DNA from: Paenilisteria rustica
GTDB lineage: Bacteria; Bacillota; Bacilli; Lactobacillales; Listeriaceae
Assembly (NCBI RefSeq): GCF_013820765.1
Contig: NZ_JABJVM010000010.1
Span: forward strand, 57,091 to 121,090
DNA length: 64,000 nucleotides
Direction: 5' to 3'
Shown here: piece by piece, positions 45,780 to 56,157 of the stretch
How positions within the stretch are numbered: position 1 is the stretch's first letter
Layout of the letters: each line of letters begins with the position of its first letter
Notes under the pieces: generated by a model
What the model was told of the DNA's origin: nothing
Seen by the model: only the letters and a program-made list of their open reading frames with translations
Database searches by the model: none
Translations under genes and position numbers: made by a program

Positions 45780-46175
45780 GTGAAAAAAGACCAACGTACT
45801 GTTACAAGACTGAACAATCGTTATGTACAAGACGAAACCATCATGAAGAAACAACGATCACGCAGAAGAGTCGCGCTATTTCGGAGGCTATTAATGCTTG
45901 CCGCAGTGATTGTGGTGGTCAGTGGTGGTTTAGTGTATGTCTATTCACAACAAGTGAGTTTGCTGCACGCCAAGGAAACAGAGAAAGTAGAGTTAGATAA
46001 GAAAGCACTCGCAGTAGCGCAAGACCAGAAGGAACTAAAGAGCACGATTAACAAATTACATGATGATGACTACATCGCGAAACTGGCTAGGAGTGAGTAT
46101 TTCCTTTCTGAGAAGGGGGAAATCATTTTTAATATTCCTGACGAAAACGATAAAAAGAAAGAGTCGTCCAATTAA
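45780..46175 (+). CDS. divIC: Cell-division protein DivIC (FtsB-like)
   Basis: 131 residues. A short basic cytosolic N-terminus is followed by one membrane helix (LLMLAAVIVVVSGGLVYVY) and an extracytoplasmic coiled coil (LLHAKETEKVELDKKALAVAQDQKELKSTINKL). C-terminal DYIAKLARSEYFLSEKGEIIFNIP is the DivIC/FtsB signature. It bridges FtsL and DivIB in the divisome. GTG start with GGGGGATGA upstream. Confidence 0.92.
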   Translation: MKKDQRTVTRLNNRYVQDETIMKKQRSRRRVALFRRLLMLAAVIVVVSGGLVYVYSQQVSLLHAKETEKVELDKKALAVAQDQKELKSTINKLHDDDYIAKLARSEYFLSEKGEIIFNIPDENDKKKESSN

Positions 46176-46198
46176 TTTGCGAAAAAAGTTTCGTGTAA

Positions 46199-46226
46199 TT
46201 GACACTCTTTTTATATTAGCTATAAT
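46199..46226 (+). promoter_or_regulatory. SigA promoter of the S1-domain gene
   Basis: TTGACA (46199-46204), a 16-bp spacer and TATAAT (46221-46226): near-perfect consensus. Start near 46233, 33 bp before the ATG. Confidence 0.85.
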
Positions 46227-46265
46227 TAAGGGTAGAGTGAAATTCTAAGGAGGAAGCATTGTTTT

Positions 46266-46706
46266 ATGTCGATTGAAGTAGGCAACAAGTTACAAGGGAA
46301 GATTACCGGGATTACTAATTTTGGGGCGTTTGTTGAGTTAGAAGGTGGCAAGACAGGTCTTGTTCACATTAGTGAGGTTGCAGATAACTATGTGAAGGAT
46401 ATCAATGACATTTTAACAGTTGGCGATGAAGTCACTGTGAAAATAATGAATGTCGGCGATGACGGCAAAATCGGTTTATCAATTCGTAAAGCAGTTGACC
46501 AACCAGAGCGTCCAGAAAGACCAGAGAGAAGTTATAGTAGCGGACCTCGCAAGCCGAAATACAACAAAAAGGCTGCAGAGCCAGTACGTCCAGAGAATTT
46601 TGAAGATAAAATGTCCAAATTCTTAAAAGATAGCGAAGACCGTTTATCTACCTTAAAACGTCAAACGGAGTCTAAACGTGGCGGCCGTGGCGCGAAACGT
46701 AGCTAA
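46266..46706 (+). CDS. S1-domain RNA-binding protein (YabR-like)
   Basis: 146 residues. A single S1 domain (VGNKLQGKITGITNFGAFVELEGGKTGLVHISEVADNYVKDINDILTVGDEVTVKIMNVGDDGKIGLSIRK, 5-75) is followed by a Pro/Arg/Glu spacer and a basic C-terminus (KRGGRGAKRS). It matches YabR between divIC and tilS in Bacillus and lmo0218 in Listeria. RNA or ribosome binding is likely, exact role unknown. AAGGAGG upstream. Confidence 0.92.
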   Translation: MSIEVGNKLQGKITGITNFGAFVELEGGKTGLVHISEVADNYVKDINDILTVGDEVTVKIMNVGDDGKIGLSIRKAVDQPERPERPERSYSSGPRKPKYNKKAAEPVRPENFEDKMSKFLKDSEDRLSTLKRQTESKRGGRGAKRS

Positions 46707-46723
46707 TCATAAATAGTGAATTT

Positions 46724-46788
46724 ATAGGAGCTGTTCAAAGTCAACTAAAGTCTGATTTACTTGGCTTAGGTACAACTCCTTTTTTTGC
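46724..46788 (+). terminator. Terminator after the S1-domain gene
   Basis: AGGAG-c-TGT pairs with ACA-a-CTCCT around a long loop, followed by seven T. Confidence 0.65.
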
Positions 46789-46819
46789 CTGATTTGGATG
46801 CAAGAAAGAGGTTGGGAAC

Positions 46820-48760
46820 ATGATGGCTCGCGAAAAAGTAATGGCGTTTATAACGAAGCATCAACTTATCAAGCCAAGCGATCAGCTGCTCGTTGCTGTT
46901 TCTGGCGGCGCGGATTCTATGGCGTTGCTTCATTTTCTGATCCAGACGAGAATAGTGCCAAAAGAGGCGATTGTTGTAGCGCATGTCAATCATGGTTTGC
47001 GCGCAGAATCAGTAGATGAGGAGCAACTTGTCGCGGATGTTTGTGAGACTTACGGCATTCGATTTGAATCGACGCAACTGGATATTAGACGGTTAGCGGA
47101 GCAAGAGAAGACAGGGATTGAAGAAACGGCGCGTAAGTATCGGTACACCTTTTTTAGAGGGCTTTTGCGCAAGTATCATTGTCAGAAGCTAGTTCTAGCG
47201 CACCATGCAGATGATCAGATGGAGACAATTTTGATGCGGCTTGTTCGTGGAAGTTCCGATTTGGGATGGCTCGGCATGCAGCCAAAACGCGATTTTGCGA
47301 CGGGGATGGTGATTCGGCCATTCTTACCGCTAACGAAGAATGAGATTGTGAATCTATGTGAGACGCAGGACGTTCCTTATTTAGAGGATGCGACCAATCA
47401 GGAAGATACGTATACACGCAACCGCTACCGCAAAGCTTTACTGCCCTTTTTAAAACAAGAAAATGCGCATGTCGATGAACAATTTCGGCGTTTTTCGGAG
47501 GAAACTACCGAGGATTTCCTGTTTTTAAACGAGTTGGCAGAACAGGCTCTACGAAACATGACTGAATATAGCGAAACGGACGTGAAACTTTCATTAAATG
47601 AGTGGCGTAAACTGCCCCAACCTTTACAACGTCGTACAATTCATTTACTATTAAAATATCTGTATAAAGACACGATGTCGCTTATTTCGGCAGGACATGT
47701 GGACCAGATTTTACGACTGAATCGGGAAGCAAATCCGTCAGGCGTCATCCACTTGCCAAACAGTCTGATTGTGAGGCGTGCGTATGACCAGTTGGACTTC
47801 TTTTATGGTGAGTCCGGCAAGAAAGTGCAGGATTTTTATCACCAATTATATGATGGTGATCGCGTGACACTAGCAGATGGCGCAGAAATTCGCATCAAGA
47901 CCAAAAGCTCAGTTGTGCAAACGGCTGGATTAGATGGTATGATTGTGAATCAAGATGCGATCCAGTTGCCGCTGATTATCCGAGGTCGTATGAACGGTGA
48001 TCGTATGAAAACGACAGGCGGTACACGCAAGCTCAAATCTATCTTCATTGATGCCAAAATCCCGAAACACAAACGTGATACGTGGCCAATTGTGACAGAT
48101 TATTCAGGTGAAATTTTATGGATTCCAGGCGTTCAGACGTCGGTCCACCAAACGAAGCCAAACCGTGAAACAAAGCAATATATTATAAGATATCATCGTA
48201 ATTTAGGAGGAAACAAAAGTATGCACAACGATATTCAGAAAGTGTTGATTAGCGAAAATGAAATCCAGGAGAAAATTGCTGAGCTGGGCAAAGAACTGAC
48301 AGCAGAGTACGACGGTCGCTTCCCGCTAGTTATCGGTGTATTAAAAGGTGCGACGCCTTTCATGACCGATTTACTAAAAAGAGTAGATACATATCTAGAA
48401 ATGGATTTCATGGATGTATCGAGTTACGGCAATGGCACAGTTTCAACCGGCGAAGTAAAAATCATCAAAGATTTGAACACATCGGTGGAAGGGCGAGATG
48501 TGCTAATTCTGGAAGATATTATCGACAGCGGACGCACGCTTAGCTATTTAGTAGATCTTCTAAAATACCGCAAAGCCAAATCCGTAAAACTAGTAACGCT
48601 ACTTGATAAACCAGAAGGACGCAATGTAGATATTGACGCAGATTATGTTGGTTTTGTTGTTCCAAATGAATTCGTCGTTGGCTATGGCCTTGACTTCGCA
48701 GAGAAATATCGTAACTTACCGTACATTGGTGTTTTGAAACCAGAAATTTATGCAGATTGA
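46820..48760 (+). CDS. tilS/hprT: Bifunctional tRNA(Ile)-lysidine synthase / hypoxanthine phosphoribosyltransferase
   Basis: 646 residues, the Listeria-type fusion. TilS (1-~465) has the PP-loop [14 protein letters not shown] and converts C34 of tRNA-Ile2 to lysidine. HprT (468-646) has the PRPP loop [17 protein letters not shown] and salvages hypoxanthine and guanine. There is no stop between them. At the joint, TTAGGAGGAAACAAAAGT precedes an in-frame ATG at 48221, a complete ribosome-binding site, so free HprT (179 residues) may also be made. Confidence 0.95.
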   Translation: MMAREKVMAFITKHQLIKPSDQLLVAVSGGADSMALLHFLIQTRIVPKEAIVVAHVNHGLRAESVDEEQLVADVCETYGIRFESTQLDIRRLAEQEKTGIEETARKYRYTFFRGLLRKYHCQKLVLAHHADDQMETILMRLVRGSSDLGWLGMQPKRDFATGMVIRPFLPLTKNEIVNLCETQDVPYLEDATNQEDTYTRNRYRKALLPFLKQENAHVDEQFRRFSEETTEDFLFLNELAEQALRNMTEYSETDVKLSLNEWRKLPQPLQRRTIHLLLKYLYKDTMSLISAGHVDQILRLNREANPSGVIHLPNSLIVRRAYDQLDFFYGESGKKVQDFYHQLYDGDRVTLADGAEIRIKTKSSVVQTAGLDGMIVNQDAIQLPLIIRGRMNGDRMKTTGGTRKLKSIFIDAKIPKHKRDTWPIVTDYSGEILWIPGVQTSVHQTKPNRETKQYIIRYHRNLGGNKSMHNDIQKVLISENEIQEKIAELGKELTAEYDGRFPLVIGVLKGATPFMTDLLKRVDTYLEMDFMDVSSYGNGTVSTGEVKIIKDLNTSVEGRDVLILEDIIDSGRTLSYLVDLLKYRKAKSVKLVTLLDKPEGRNVDIDADYVGFVVPNEFVVGYGLDFAEKYRNLPYIGVLKPEIYAD

Positions 48761-49084
48761 TTTAGTTCACAAAATGAATTAAATTTGTTAACATATAGAA
48801 AACAAGGCACAAAGGTAGCTATTCTGCGCTAAAATTTTCCTGTGTTAAAAAAACGTGTCCAACAACATGCAAATCATTGGGAAATTGCAGATCGTTATGC
48901 TATCATTAGTCTTAGTTTTTAGCTCAATATGCCTATTTGAGGAATAATAATAAACCATGCTTTTTAATAGAAAGTCTTCGTGAGAGAAGTACAAGGCGGA
49001 TCCGTTTTTACAGCCAAAAAGGGAATGCAAAACAACCTAACTGTAAAGACTTAATCCATGCTCTTACGTGGGAGGAGGTAAGGA
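48761..49084. other. 324-bp gap upstream of ftsH
   Basis: It must hold the ftsH promoter; no strong consensus pair was identified. A CTCAATATGC stretch at ~48921 resembles the dispersed repeat and sits in a small CTCAA/TTGAG stem. No RNA gene recognised. Confidence 0.45.
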
Positions 49085-51196
49085 ATGAATCGCTTTTTTA
49101 GAAACGCCATATTTTACGTTATCATTTTCCTTGTCATCATAGGAATCGTAGCCACTTTTAATAACAATAGTGAGTCTGCAAAAGAAATCAGCTATGATGA
49201 GTTCATCACGAAAATGGGTGACGATCAAATCAAATCATTCTCTATGCAACCGGATCGCAGTGTGTATGTGATCAATGGGGAGCTGAAGAAAGCTGAGAAA
49301 ACGGACAGCAAAGTTGGGAAAGACCAATCAACAACGAAATTTACGACGTATGCTATTGCCAATGATGAACTAACAGCGCAAATCACGAAAGTAGCTAAAG
49401 AAAATGATGTGAAAGTAGATGTTGTTCCAGCAAAGCAAAATAGTGGCTGGATTACGTTCTTCACTTCTATCATTCCTTTTGTTATCATCTTTATCCTGTT
49501 CTTCTTCCTAATGAGTCAAGCTCAAGGTGGCGGCGGTGGCGGTCGAGTTATGAACTTTGGTAAAAGTAAGGCCAAACTTTATAATGACGACAAGAATAAA
49601 GTCCGCTTCACTGACGTAGCTGGTGCAGATGAAGAGAAACAAGAATTAGTGGAAGTTGTGGACTTCTTGAAAGATCCACGCAAATTTGCCGAACTTGGTG
49701 CACGAATTCCTAAAGGGGTCCTGCTTGTAGGTCCTCCAGGTACAGGTAAAACATTACTTGCCCGTGCAGTAGCCGGTGAAGCAGGCGTACCGTTCTTCTC
49801 AATCAGTGGTTCGGACTTCGTTGAGATGTTCGTTGGTGTCGGTGCAAGCCGTGTCCGCGATCTTTTCGAAAATGCGAAGAAAAACGCTCCATGTATTATC
49901 TTTATCGATGAAATTGATGCAGTAGGTCGTCAACGTGGCGCAGGAATGGGCGGCGGACATGACGAACGTGAGCAAACATTGAACCAATTACTTGTAGAAA
50001 TGGATGGTTTCGGCGGTAACGAAGGAATCATTATCATCGCTGCAACTAACCGTGCCGACGTACTTGATCCCGCGTTACTACGTCCAGGCCGTTTTGACCG
50101 TCAAATCATGGTTGATCGTCCCGATGTTAAAGGCCGTGAAGCAGTACTTCGCGTACATGCTCGTAATAAGCCACTTGCGAAAAGTGTTGACTTAAAAGCA
50201 ATTGCGCAACGTACACCAGGATTCTCAGGTGCCGATTTAGAAAACTTACTGAATGAAGCAGCACTTGTTGCCGCCCGTTCTGATAAGAAACAAATCGATA
50301 TGAAAGATTTGGATGAAGCGAGCGATCGTGTTATCGCCGGCCCAGCCAAGAAAAACCGTGTTATTTCGATCAAAGAACGCCGTACCGTTGCGTATCATGA
50401 AAGTGGTCACGTAATCGTCGGAATGGTGCTCGATGAAGCCGAAGTAGTCCACAAAGTAACGATTGTTCCACGTGGACAAGCAGGCGGATATGCCGTTATG
50501 TTACCAAAAGAAGATCGCTTCCTAATGACGAAAGCCGAGTTAATGGACCGTATTACAGGTTTACTAGGTGGACGCGTAGCCGAAGAAATTGAATTTGGAG
50601 AAGTAACAACAGGCGCAAGTAATGACTTCGAACGTGCGACACAAATCGCGCGCCGGATGGTAACTGAATGGGGTATGAGCGACAAGATTGGCCCACTTCA
50701 ATTCTCATCAGGAGGTGGCGATCAAGTATTCATGGGTCGTGATTTTGGAAATAGCAAGAACTATTCCGATAAAATTGCCTATGAAATTGATACCGAAGTA
50801 CAGAGCTTAATCCGTTTCTGTTACGACCGTGCGAAGACAATTATTGAAGAACACAGAGAGCAACATACGCTTATTGCGGAAACATTGCTTGAAGTTGAAA
50901 CATTAGATGCACGTCAAATCCGTTCACTATATGACGATGGCGTTTTACCATCCGAAATGGACGCTGACGAACAAATGTCGGAATTCCCTTCTGAAAAAGA
51001 TGATATCGAACCAAAATCTTATGAAGAAGAGAAGAAAGAACTTGTTGAAGAAGCGAAAGACGATAAGATTTGGGATTATGCAGATAAAGAAGAAAAAGCA
51101 GAGAAAGAAGCGAAATCAGAAGAACCGAAAGAGGTTGTTACTGAAGAAGCTCCTGATGCTGAGAAGACGCCTAATGACGATAAAAAAGGTGAATAA
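49085..51196 (+). CDS. ftsH: ATP-dependent zinc metalloprotease FtsH
   Basis: 703 residues. Two membrane helices (9-27 and ~128-147) bracket an extracytoplasmic domain. The AAA domain has [23 protein letters not shown] and the second-region-of-homology [19 protein letters not shown]. The protease site is HESGH. The acidic, Lys/Glu-rich C-terminal tail (~640-703) is longer than in E. coli. It degrades membrane and regulatory proteins as a hexamer. GGGAGGAGG precedes the ATG. Confidence 0.96.
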   Translation: MNRFFRNAIFYVIIFLVIIGIVATFNNNSESAKEISYDEFITKMGDDQIKSFSMQPDRSVYVINGELKKAEKTDSKVGKDQSTTKFTTYAIANDELTAQITKVAKENDVKVDVVPAKQNSGWITFFTSIIPFVIIFILFFFLMSQAQGGGGGGRVMNFGKSKAKLYNDDKNKVRFTDVAGADEEKQELVEVVDFLKDPRKFAELGARIPKGVLLVGPPGTGKTLLARAVAGEAGVPFFSISGSDFVEMFVGVGASRVRDLFENAKKNAPCIIFIDEIDAVGRQRGAGMGGGHDEREQTLNQLLVEMDGFGGNEGIIIIAATNRADVLDPALLRPGRFDRQIMVDRPDVKGREAVLRVHARNKPLAKSVDLKAIAQRTPGFSGADLENLLNEAALVAARSDKKQIDMKDLDEASDRVIAGPAKKNRVISIKERRTVAYHESGHVIVGMVLDEAEVVHKVTIVPRGQAGGYAVMLPKEDRFLMTKAELMDRITGLLGGRVAEEIEFGEVTTGASNDFERATQIARRMVTEWGMSDKIGPLQFSSGGGDQVFMGRDFGNSKNYSDKIAYEIDTEVQSLIRFCYDRAKTIIEEHREQHTLIAETLLEVETLDARQIRSLYDDGVLPSEMDADEQMSEFPSEKDDIEPKSYEEEKKELVEEAKDDKIWDYADKEEKAEKEAKSEEPKEVVTEEAPDAEKTPNDDKKGE

Positions 51197-51208
51197 GTAA
51201 AGAATACG

Positions 51209-51243
51209 GACCAGTACATGATAGTTGTGTGCTGGTCTTTTTG
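51209..51243 (+). terminator. Terminator of ftsH
   Basis: GACCAGTAC pairs with GTGCTGGTC (one G-U), followed by TTTTTTG. Confidence 0.85.
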
Positions 51244-51274
51244 TTGAGGCACTTACGAAGCGTCATGTGCTGAG

Positions 51275-51322
51275 TTAGAGCCTCAATATGCATGAGAACG
51301 TAGTGAGCATGTAAACCATCAG
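51275..51322 (+). repeat. Copy C of the dispersed 48-bp repeat
   Basis: It runs TTAGAGCC-t-CAATATGCATGAGA then aCgtAGtGAGCATGTAAACCATCAG. It differs from copy D (54597-54644) at about five of 48 positions. Located behind the ftsH terminator. Confidence 0.85.
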
Positions 51323-51479
51323 TGGGTCTTGGATGCCGAATCCGACTGATAGTATACGGATAAGAAACAGGAAACCAGAAGAGTCCCTAACAGCTAAATA
51401 GTTGTCAGTTTCGCGTTGCTCAACTGCCTATTGATTCACTACAACAAAGCACACTACGCTTTGTAAGCTCATCAACATA

Positions 51480-51626
51480 ACGGGCCGTTTCAGCTTTTCG
51501 TTCGATCCAGCTTCAGAAGCCAGCCCCCCGAAATTTTCGTGCCCTCCATAAAAACCAAGAGCGGGTTTTCACTGCGACCCCTAACAAATTTTTTCGGGTC
51601 TAACGGGCTTCTTCAGCTTTTCGTTC
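51480..51626 (+). repeat. Structured hairpin element, copy 1
   Basis: Stem CCCGAAA (51527-51533) with TTTCGGG (51592-51598) encloses an inner GCGG/CTGC stem around TTTTCA. Conserved unpaired blocks CGTGCCCTCC and CCCCTAACAAATT match copy 2 (58797-58898). The 24-bp tail TTCAGCTTTTCGTTC (51612-51626) is also repeated ahead of the stem at 51489-51503. Confidence 0.75.
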
Positions 51627-51717
51627 TCATTGGTCAAAATAAGACAAATTACTCGGCTTTTCACAGAATCCGTGTTATGATACTCTAGAAAAATCACAAA
51701 TAAGGATGGTGACGGGT

Positions 51718-52512
51718 ATGATTTTAGTTATCGATGTTGGGAATACGAACATCACAATCGGTGTCTACGAAGGCAAGGAGCTACGCAAGCATTGGCGTAT
51801 GACAACGGATCGTCACCGGACATCAGACGAACTGGGCATGATGGTCTTAGATTTTTTCCAATACGGTGGCATTTCTTCCAAGGCAATCGAGGGCATCATC
51901 ATTTCATCGGTTGTTCCACCAATTATGCATTCCATGGAAGCGATGTGCTATAAATATTTCGAAATTAGGCCGCTTGTTGTCGGTCCCGGTATTAAAACTG
52001 GTCTGAATTTACAAATTGATAACCCGCGCGAAGTCGGTGCTGATCGAATTGTTAATGCCGTCGCAACGATTGAAGAATACGGAACCCCTGCTATTATCGT
52101 AGATTTTGGAACGGCGACAACATTTTGCTATATCGACGAAAAATCGCGCTATCACGGTGGAGCCATTGCACCAGGCATCATGATTTCGACGGAAGCCCTT
52201 TACAATCGCGCGGCAAAACTTCCACGTGTAGATATCACAGAGGCGCCTAAAGTCATTGGCAAAAGTACCGTCACATCGATGCAAGCAGGTATTTATTACG
52301 GTTTCATCGGTCAATTTGAAGGTATCGTTAAAGCAATGAAAGAACAGACGAATACCGAACCAGTCATCGTTGCAACAGGAGGGCTCGCAAGGCTTATCAG
52401 CGGGAAATCAGATATAACGGATATCGTAGACCCATTTTTAACACTCAAAGGGTTGCGAATTTTATATGAACGAAATCAATCAAACGATAAAGGAGTTAAT
52501 GACAGTGAGTGA
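51718..52512 (+). CDS. coaX: Type III pantothenate kinase
   Basis: 264 residues. ASKHA-fold phosphate loop [67 protein letters not shown] and [11 protein letters not shown] are the CoaX signatures. It phosphorylates pantothenate in CoA synthesis, needs K+ or NH4+ and is not feedback-inhibited by CoA. ATG 51718 gives the family N-terminus. Overlaps hslO by eight bases. Confidence 0.95.
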   Translation: MILVIDVGNTNITIGVYEGKELRKHWRMTTDRHRTSDELGMMVLDFFQYGGISSKAIEGIIISSVVPPIMHSMEAMCYKYFEIRPLVVGPGIKTGLNLQIDNPREVGADRIVNAVATIEEYGTPAIIVDFGTATTFCYIDEKSRYHGGAIAPGIMISTEALYNRAAKLPRVDITEAPKVIGKSTVTSMQAGIYYGFIGQFEGIVKAMKEQTNTEPVIVATGGLARLISGKSDITDIVDPFLTLKGLRILYERNQSNDKGVNDSE

Positions 52513-53389
52513 TTATTTAGTAAAAGCATTAGCGTATGGCGGCAATGTCCGTGCCTACGCTGCGAGAACAACAGAAGCGGTGGGCGAGGCGCAACGCCGT
52601 CATGATACGTGGTCCATCTCATCCGCGGCACTTGGCAGATCCATGACAGCCACCCTATTCCTAGGTGCAATGCAAAAAGAGGATCAAAAAGTAACCGTAA
52701 AAATTGAAGGAAACGGCCCAATTGGACCAATCATCACAGATAGCAACACGCAAGGTCAGATTCGCGGCTACGTAACAAATCCACACGTTCATTTCAGTGA
52801 GCTGAACGAGTTCGGCAAATTAGACGTTCGTCGCGGTGTGGGAACAGAGGGCATGCTAGCTGTTGTTAAAGATATCGGTTTCCGCTCCAATTTTACAGGT
52901 CAGGTTCCGATCGTTTCTGGTGAAATTGGTGAGGACTACACGTACTACCTAGCCACATCCGAGCAAATTAATTCCTCACTTGGCGTTGGTGTACTCGTGA
53001 ATCCAGATGATACCATCGAAGCTGCAGGAGGATTCATGCTTCAACTACTTCCTGGTGCGGACGATGCCATTATTGACGAAATCGAAAAAAACCTGAAAAA
53101 TTGCCCAACGATTTCCCGTTTAATCGAAGCAGGAGAAACGCCAGAACAAATTTTGGCTAGACTTGCAGGCGGTGAGGAAAACCTACAAATCCTTGAAAAA
53201 ATGCCGGTCACATTCGAATGCAATTGCTCTAAAGACCGTTTCGGTAACGCGATTGTTTCGCTAGGAAAAAGTGAAATACGCCAAATGATTGAAGAAGATC
53301 ACGGCGCAGAAGCAGAATGCCATTTTTGTCGTAATAAATATCACTTTGAAGAATCGGAACTAGAAGCATTTTATGAAGAAGCGAAATAA
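52505..53389 (+). CDS. hslO: Redox-regulated chaperone Hsp33
   Basis: 294 residues from GTG 52505 (GGAG at ten bases; N-terminus [20 protein letters not shown]). C-terminal zinc-binding cysteines CNC..CHFC are in place; oxidation releases zinc and turns on the holdase. The longer frame inside coaX is not supported by a ribosome-binding site. Ends in a terminator before cysK. Confidence 0.94.
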   Translation: MSDYLVKALAYGGNVRAYAARTTEAVGEAQRRHDTWSISSAALGRSMTATLFLGAMQKEDQKVTVKIEGNGPIGPIITDSNTQGQIRGYVTNPHVHFSELNEFGKLDVRRGVGTEGMLAVVKDIGFRSNFTGQVPIVSGEIGEDYTYYLATSEQINSSLGVGVLVNPDDTIEAAGGFMLQLLPGADDAIIDEIEKNLKNCPTISRLIEAGETPEQILARLAGGEENLQILEKMPVTFECNCSKDRFGNAIVSLGKSEIRQMIEEDHGAEAECHFCRNKYHFEESELEAFYEEAK

Positions 53390-53399
53390 GTATCAGATG

Positions 53400-53428
53400 A
53401 GGCAGCCCATCAGAGGTTGCCTTTTAAA
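53400..53428 (+). terminator. Terminator after hslO
   Basis: AGGCAGCC pairs with GGTTGCCT (one G-U), followed by TTTT. Confidence 0.75.
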
Positions 53429-53429
53429 T

Positions 53430-53459
53430 TTGACAAAGTAGGTCGGAATTGATTAAAGT
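53430..53459 (+). promoter_or_regulatory. cysK promoter with CymR-like sequence
   Basis: TTGACA (53430-53435) and TAAAGT (53454-53459, 18-bp spacer). The GGAATT at 53445-53450, together with TAAATT upstream, resembles the ends of the CymR box that represses cysteine genes in Bacillus; the match is partial. Confidence 0.5.
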
Positions 53460-53491
53460 AGAGGAGAGAATAGAGAAGGAGTGTTGAGAAA

Positions 53492-54415
53492 ATGACAATT
53501 GCAAACTCAATTACAGACTTAATCGGACAAACGCCTATCGTGAAATTGAATCGTTTACCAGAAGTGGGAAGTGCGGAAGTATACGTGAAATTGGAATTCC
53601 AAAATCCGGGTGGCAGTGTGAAAGACAGGATTGCTAATGCGATGATTGAAGATGCAGAAGAGTCCGGCGCGTTGAAACAAGGCGACACAATCATTGAACC
53701 GACAAGCGGAAATACAGGAATCGGACTTGCGATGGTTGCAGCGGCGAAAGGATACCGCGCGATTTTTGTTATGCCAGAAACGATGAGTTTAGAGCGTCGT
53801 AAGTTACTGCAAGCATATGGCGCAGAGCTAGTTTTAACCCCAGGCCCAGACGGTATGAAGGGTGCTATTGCCAAAGCCGATGAACTTGCAAAAGCGCACG
53901 GCTATTTCGTACCGCAACAATTCCATAATCCAGCCAATCCAGCCGTTCACGAGCGGACAACAGGCCCAGAAATTGTCGAAGCGTTCGGTAAAGACGGTCT
54001 AGACGCATTTATCGCAGGAGTGGGAACAGGCGGAACTGTATCAGGCGCAGGGCACGTACTTAAGAAAAACTATCCAGACATTAAAATTTACGCCCTAGAA
54101 CCAGAAGAATCCGCAGTGCTTTCAGGCGATTCGCCGTCCCCGCATAAAATCCAAGGAATTGGCGCCGGCTTTATTCCAGATACACTAGACACAAAAGTAT
54201 ATGATGGAATTCTCAAAGTTTCAAGTGAAGATGCACTAGAAACCGCCCGCGAAGTTGCTAAAAAAGAAGGCATCCTAGTAGGTATATCATCAGGCGCGAC
54301 CATTTTTGCAGCACTAAACTTGGCGAAAGAACTAGGCACAGGCAAAAAAGTATTAGCCATTGTCGCGAGTAACGGTGAACGCTATCTGAGTACAGCTCTA
54401 TACAATTTCGAATAA
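53492..54415 (+). CDS. cysK: Cysteine synthase (O-acetylserine sulfhydrylase)
   Basis: 307 residues. PLP-binding Lys in GGSVKDRIA (K44), the Asn loop [11 protein letters not shown], the [10 protein letters not shown] phosphate loop and [10 protein letters not shown]. Condenses O-acetylserine with sulfide. GAAGGAGTG precedes the ATG. In L. monocytogenes it is followed by lhrC copies and folP, the arrangement found here apart from the inserted sigma/sortase module. Confidence 0.95.
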   Translation: MTIANSITDLIGQTPIVKLNRLPEVGSAEVYVKLEFQNPGGSVKDRIANAMIEDAEESGALKQGDTIIEPTSGNTGIGLAMVAAAKGYRAIFVMPETMSLERRKLLQAYGAELVLTPGPDGMKGAIAKADELAKAHGYFVPQQFHNPANPAVHERTTGPEIVEAFGKDGLDAFIAGVGTGGTVSGAGHVLKKNYPDIKIYALEPEESAVLSGDSPSPHKIQGIGAGFIPDTLDTKVYDGILKVSSEDALETAREVAKKEGILVGISSGATIFAALNLAKELGTGKKVLAIVASNGERYLSTALYNFE

Positions 54416-54477
54416 ATCTCATAGACTTCTAACAAAAAACACAGTAAAATTTCGCGAGGATACGATATTATATTACT

Positions 54478-54565
54478 TGTAAGACCACAACAAATAAGTC
54501 GATTTCCATTACTTCCTCGTGATGGAAAGAAAGAACCAACGTGCCACCAACGCGTTGGTTTTTTG
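54478..54565 (+). ncRNA. LhrC-like small RNA, diverged copy without UCCC motifs
   Basis: The upstream block TTCTAAC..A.C.CAGTAAAATTTCGC (54427-54455) and the -10 TATTAT (54466-54471) match the copy at 58911-58955. The predicted ~88-nt RNA has hairpin TTTCCAT/ATGGAAA (54503-54528) and terminator AACCAACG/CGTTGGTT (54534-54560) plus six T, ending in the shared TTGTTGCG. The loops read TACTTCCTCGTG and TGCCACCAA, so the LhrC seed is replaced by an anti-SD-like CUUCCUC. Confidence 0.65.
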
Positions 54566-54596
54566 TTGCGGTTCTTAGGAGGCATCCCCTGCCGAT

Positions 54597-54644
54597 TTAG
54601 AGCCACAATATGCATGAGAGCAAAGCGAGCATGTAAACCATCAG
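54597..54644 (+). repeat. Copy D of the dispersed 48-bp repeat
   Basis: Best copy: TTAGAGCCACAATATGCATG then AGAGCAAAGCGAGCATGTAA and ACCATCAG. Confidence 0.85.
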
Positions 54645-54703
54645 AGGCTCTCACACGAAATAACCAGTCAATGTTTCTGAGACACGCCCTAAAAGCAGAC
54701 AAA

Positions 54704-54729
54704 CAAAAAAGAGGCACCGCAGCACCTCT
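54704..54729 (-). terminator. Terminator of the sigma/anti-sigma operon
   Basis: On the minus strand AGAGGTGC pairs with GTGCCTCT (two G-U) around TGCG, followed by six T. Confidence 0.8.
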
Positions 54730-54740
54730 CCTCGCATATT

Positions 54741-55475
54741 CTATAAACTCGTACTCAAAATAATCGGTCCTTTTGGAGTTTCACTATCATTATCAGGTTC
54801 AATCGTTATGGCGACAGTATCGTACTTCGCGTTTTCAGGTATGGAGTGAATCACACCCCCATGTCCATCGTTATTCGCTACGAAAGTCCCAGCACGCGTT
54901 GGCTTCCCATCCAGCAACAACCAAACTTGATAACACTCTGCACCATTCAAACGACTCAAATCCTGAGCTTGAATCACCAACGTATTTTGCGAACCCTTCT
55001 GAATTAACGAAGCAGTCGCGCTCGCCGTTACATTGTCCGAAGCTTGCAGCGGTTTCGAAGTTTTCGTAATATCCGTATCCTCCGTCGCTTGTTTCGTATT
55101 CTGATCCCGCGTCGCAATAACGTAGAAATTCCCCGCGAGTGAAATAATCAAGGCTGCAACCAAACTAGGAATCACCCAACGCCGTTTCCGCTTAGGCACC
55201 ACATTCGCAATTTCCACAACGTCCGGCGTTTCGTCCGCCACTGTCTCCTGCTCCTGCGCAAAAACATTCCCCAAAACCCGATCCTTCATGCCCTCAGGAG
55301 GAGTAACGGATTCAGACAAGTAAGGCAAGTCACCCATCAAAGCCTCAAGCTCCTGAACTTCCGCCATAAGCTCTGGCAATCGTTCCATCGCCGCCTCAAA
55401 AGCCACACGCTCATCCGCGCTCAAATCTCCATTAATATAATCCAAAACCTGCGCACTATAATCACGCTCGCTCAT
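54741..55475 (-). CDS. RskA-like anti-sigma factor
   Basis: 244 residues. The N-terminal cytosolic zinc-less anti-sigma region (MSERDYSAQVLDYINGDLSADERVAFEAAMERLPEL..) would hold the ECF factor. One membrane helix follows (WVIPSLVAALIISLAGNFYVIA), then an extracytoplasmic RskA C-terminal domain (NTLVIQAQDLSRLNGAECYQVWLLLDGKPTRAGTF). Start ATG 55475 has GGAGGG six bases upstream and overlaps the sigma gene by 14 nt. An outside signal presumably triggers proteolysis and frees the sigma factor. Confidence 0.88.
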   Translation of the reverse strand: MSERDYSAQVLDYINGDLSADERVAFEAAMERLPELMAEVQELEALMGDLPYLSESVTPPEGMKDRVLGNVFAQEQETVADETPDVVEIANVVPKRKRRWVIPSLVAALIISLAGNFYVIATRDQNTKQATEDTDITKTSKPLQASDNVTASATASLIQKGSQNTLVIQAQDLSRLNGAECYQVWLLLDGKPTRAGTFVANNDGHGGVIHSIPENAKYDTVAITIEPDNDSETPKGPIILSTSL

Positions 55476-56040
55476 CCAAATCCCTCCTCTCTCCATTAGC
55501 ATCCAGCGCACTTCGCAAATGTTGTAGCGCTAACCTTAGCCGTCCCTTCACAGTCCCAAGCGGTATTCCAAAATGGTCCGCAATTTTCTGCTGCGAATAG
55601 CCGTTAAAATAAAACAAGTGAATCATTTCCTGCTGATTTTCCTTCAAATGCCCGATAGCTTGCTTCAAAGTCTCTTTTTTCTCCTTCCATTCCAATATTT
55701 CGTCCGGTGTCGGTTCATCATCCGCTAATTTTTCCCGTTCCTCTTGCAATTCATAAGGCACTTCTTTTTGTTTACGCATGAGGTCGATGCTGAGATTTCG
55801 CGTCACCGTCAACAACCACGATGCGAATTTCCCCTTCGAAGGATCATATAAACCCGGCTTCACCCAAATTTTCATGAAAACCTCCTGCACAACTTCCTCC
55901 GCCAGCTCTTTATTCCCCGTCATTCGGTACGCAAAAGAAAACACTAATTTGTGATACTGATCATAGAGTTTCTCAAGCGCCGATTTATCACCCTGTCCAA
56001 TACATTCATATAAGGCAGCATCATTTTCAGACATTTTCAT
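55462..56040 (-). CDS. ECF RNA polymerase sigma factor (SigK/SigW-like)
   Basis: About 192 residues. Sigma-70 region 2 (ALEKLYDQYHKLVFSFAYRMTGNKELAEEVVQEVFMKIWVKPG, FASWLLTVTRNLSIDLMRK) and region 4 (LKENQQEMIHLFYFNGYSQQKIADHFGIPLGTVKGRLRLALQHLR) are complete, with no region 1.1 or 3. Start ATG 56040 or 56034; both lie behind GGAG..AAGGGGG. The operon promoter carries the same motif as the divergent surface-protein promoter, so it is probably autoregulated and directs that gene. Confidence 0.92.
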   Translation of the reverse strand: MKMSENDAALYECIGQGDKSALEKLYDQYHKLVFSFAYRMTGNKELAEEVVQEVFMKIWVKPGLYDPSKGKFASWLLTVTRNLSIDLMRKQKEVPYELQEEREKLADDEPTPDEILEWKEKKETLKQAIGHLKENQQEMIHLFYFNGYSQQKIADHFGIPLGTVKGRLRLALQHLRSALDANGERRDLDERA

Positions 56041-56104
56041 CCCCCTTTTCTCCAAGGTAATACTAGAATAGCACATTCTTTGGAAAAAAGTCCTTCTATA
56101 GAAA

Positions 56105-56132
56105 CTAACGAATGAAAAACCTTTTTAGATCA
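56105..56132 (-). promoter_or_regulatory. ECF promoter of the sigma/anti-sigma operon
   Basis: On the minus strand: TGATC (56132-56128), 13 bp, CATTCGTTAG (56114-56105). Identical layout to the divergent promoter at 56158-56185. From GATC to CGT is 17 bp, as in ECF promoters such as SigW (TGAAAC-N16-CGTA). Confidence 0.75.
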
Positions 56133-56157
56133 GAAAATAAAATAATTTTAAAAAAAG

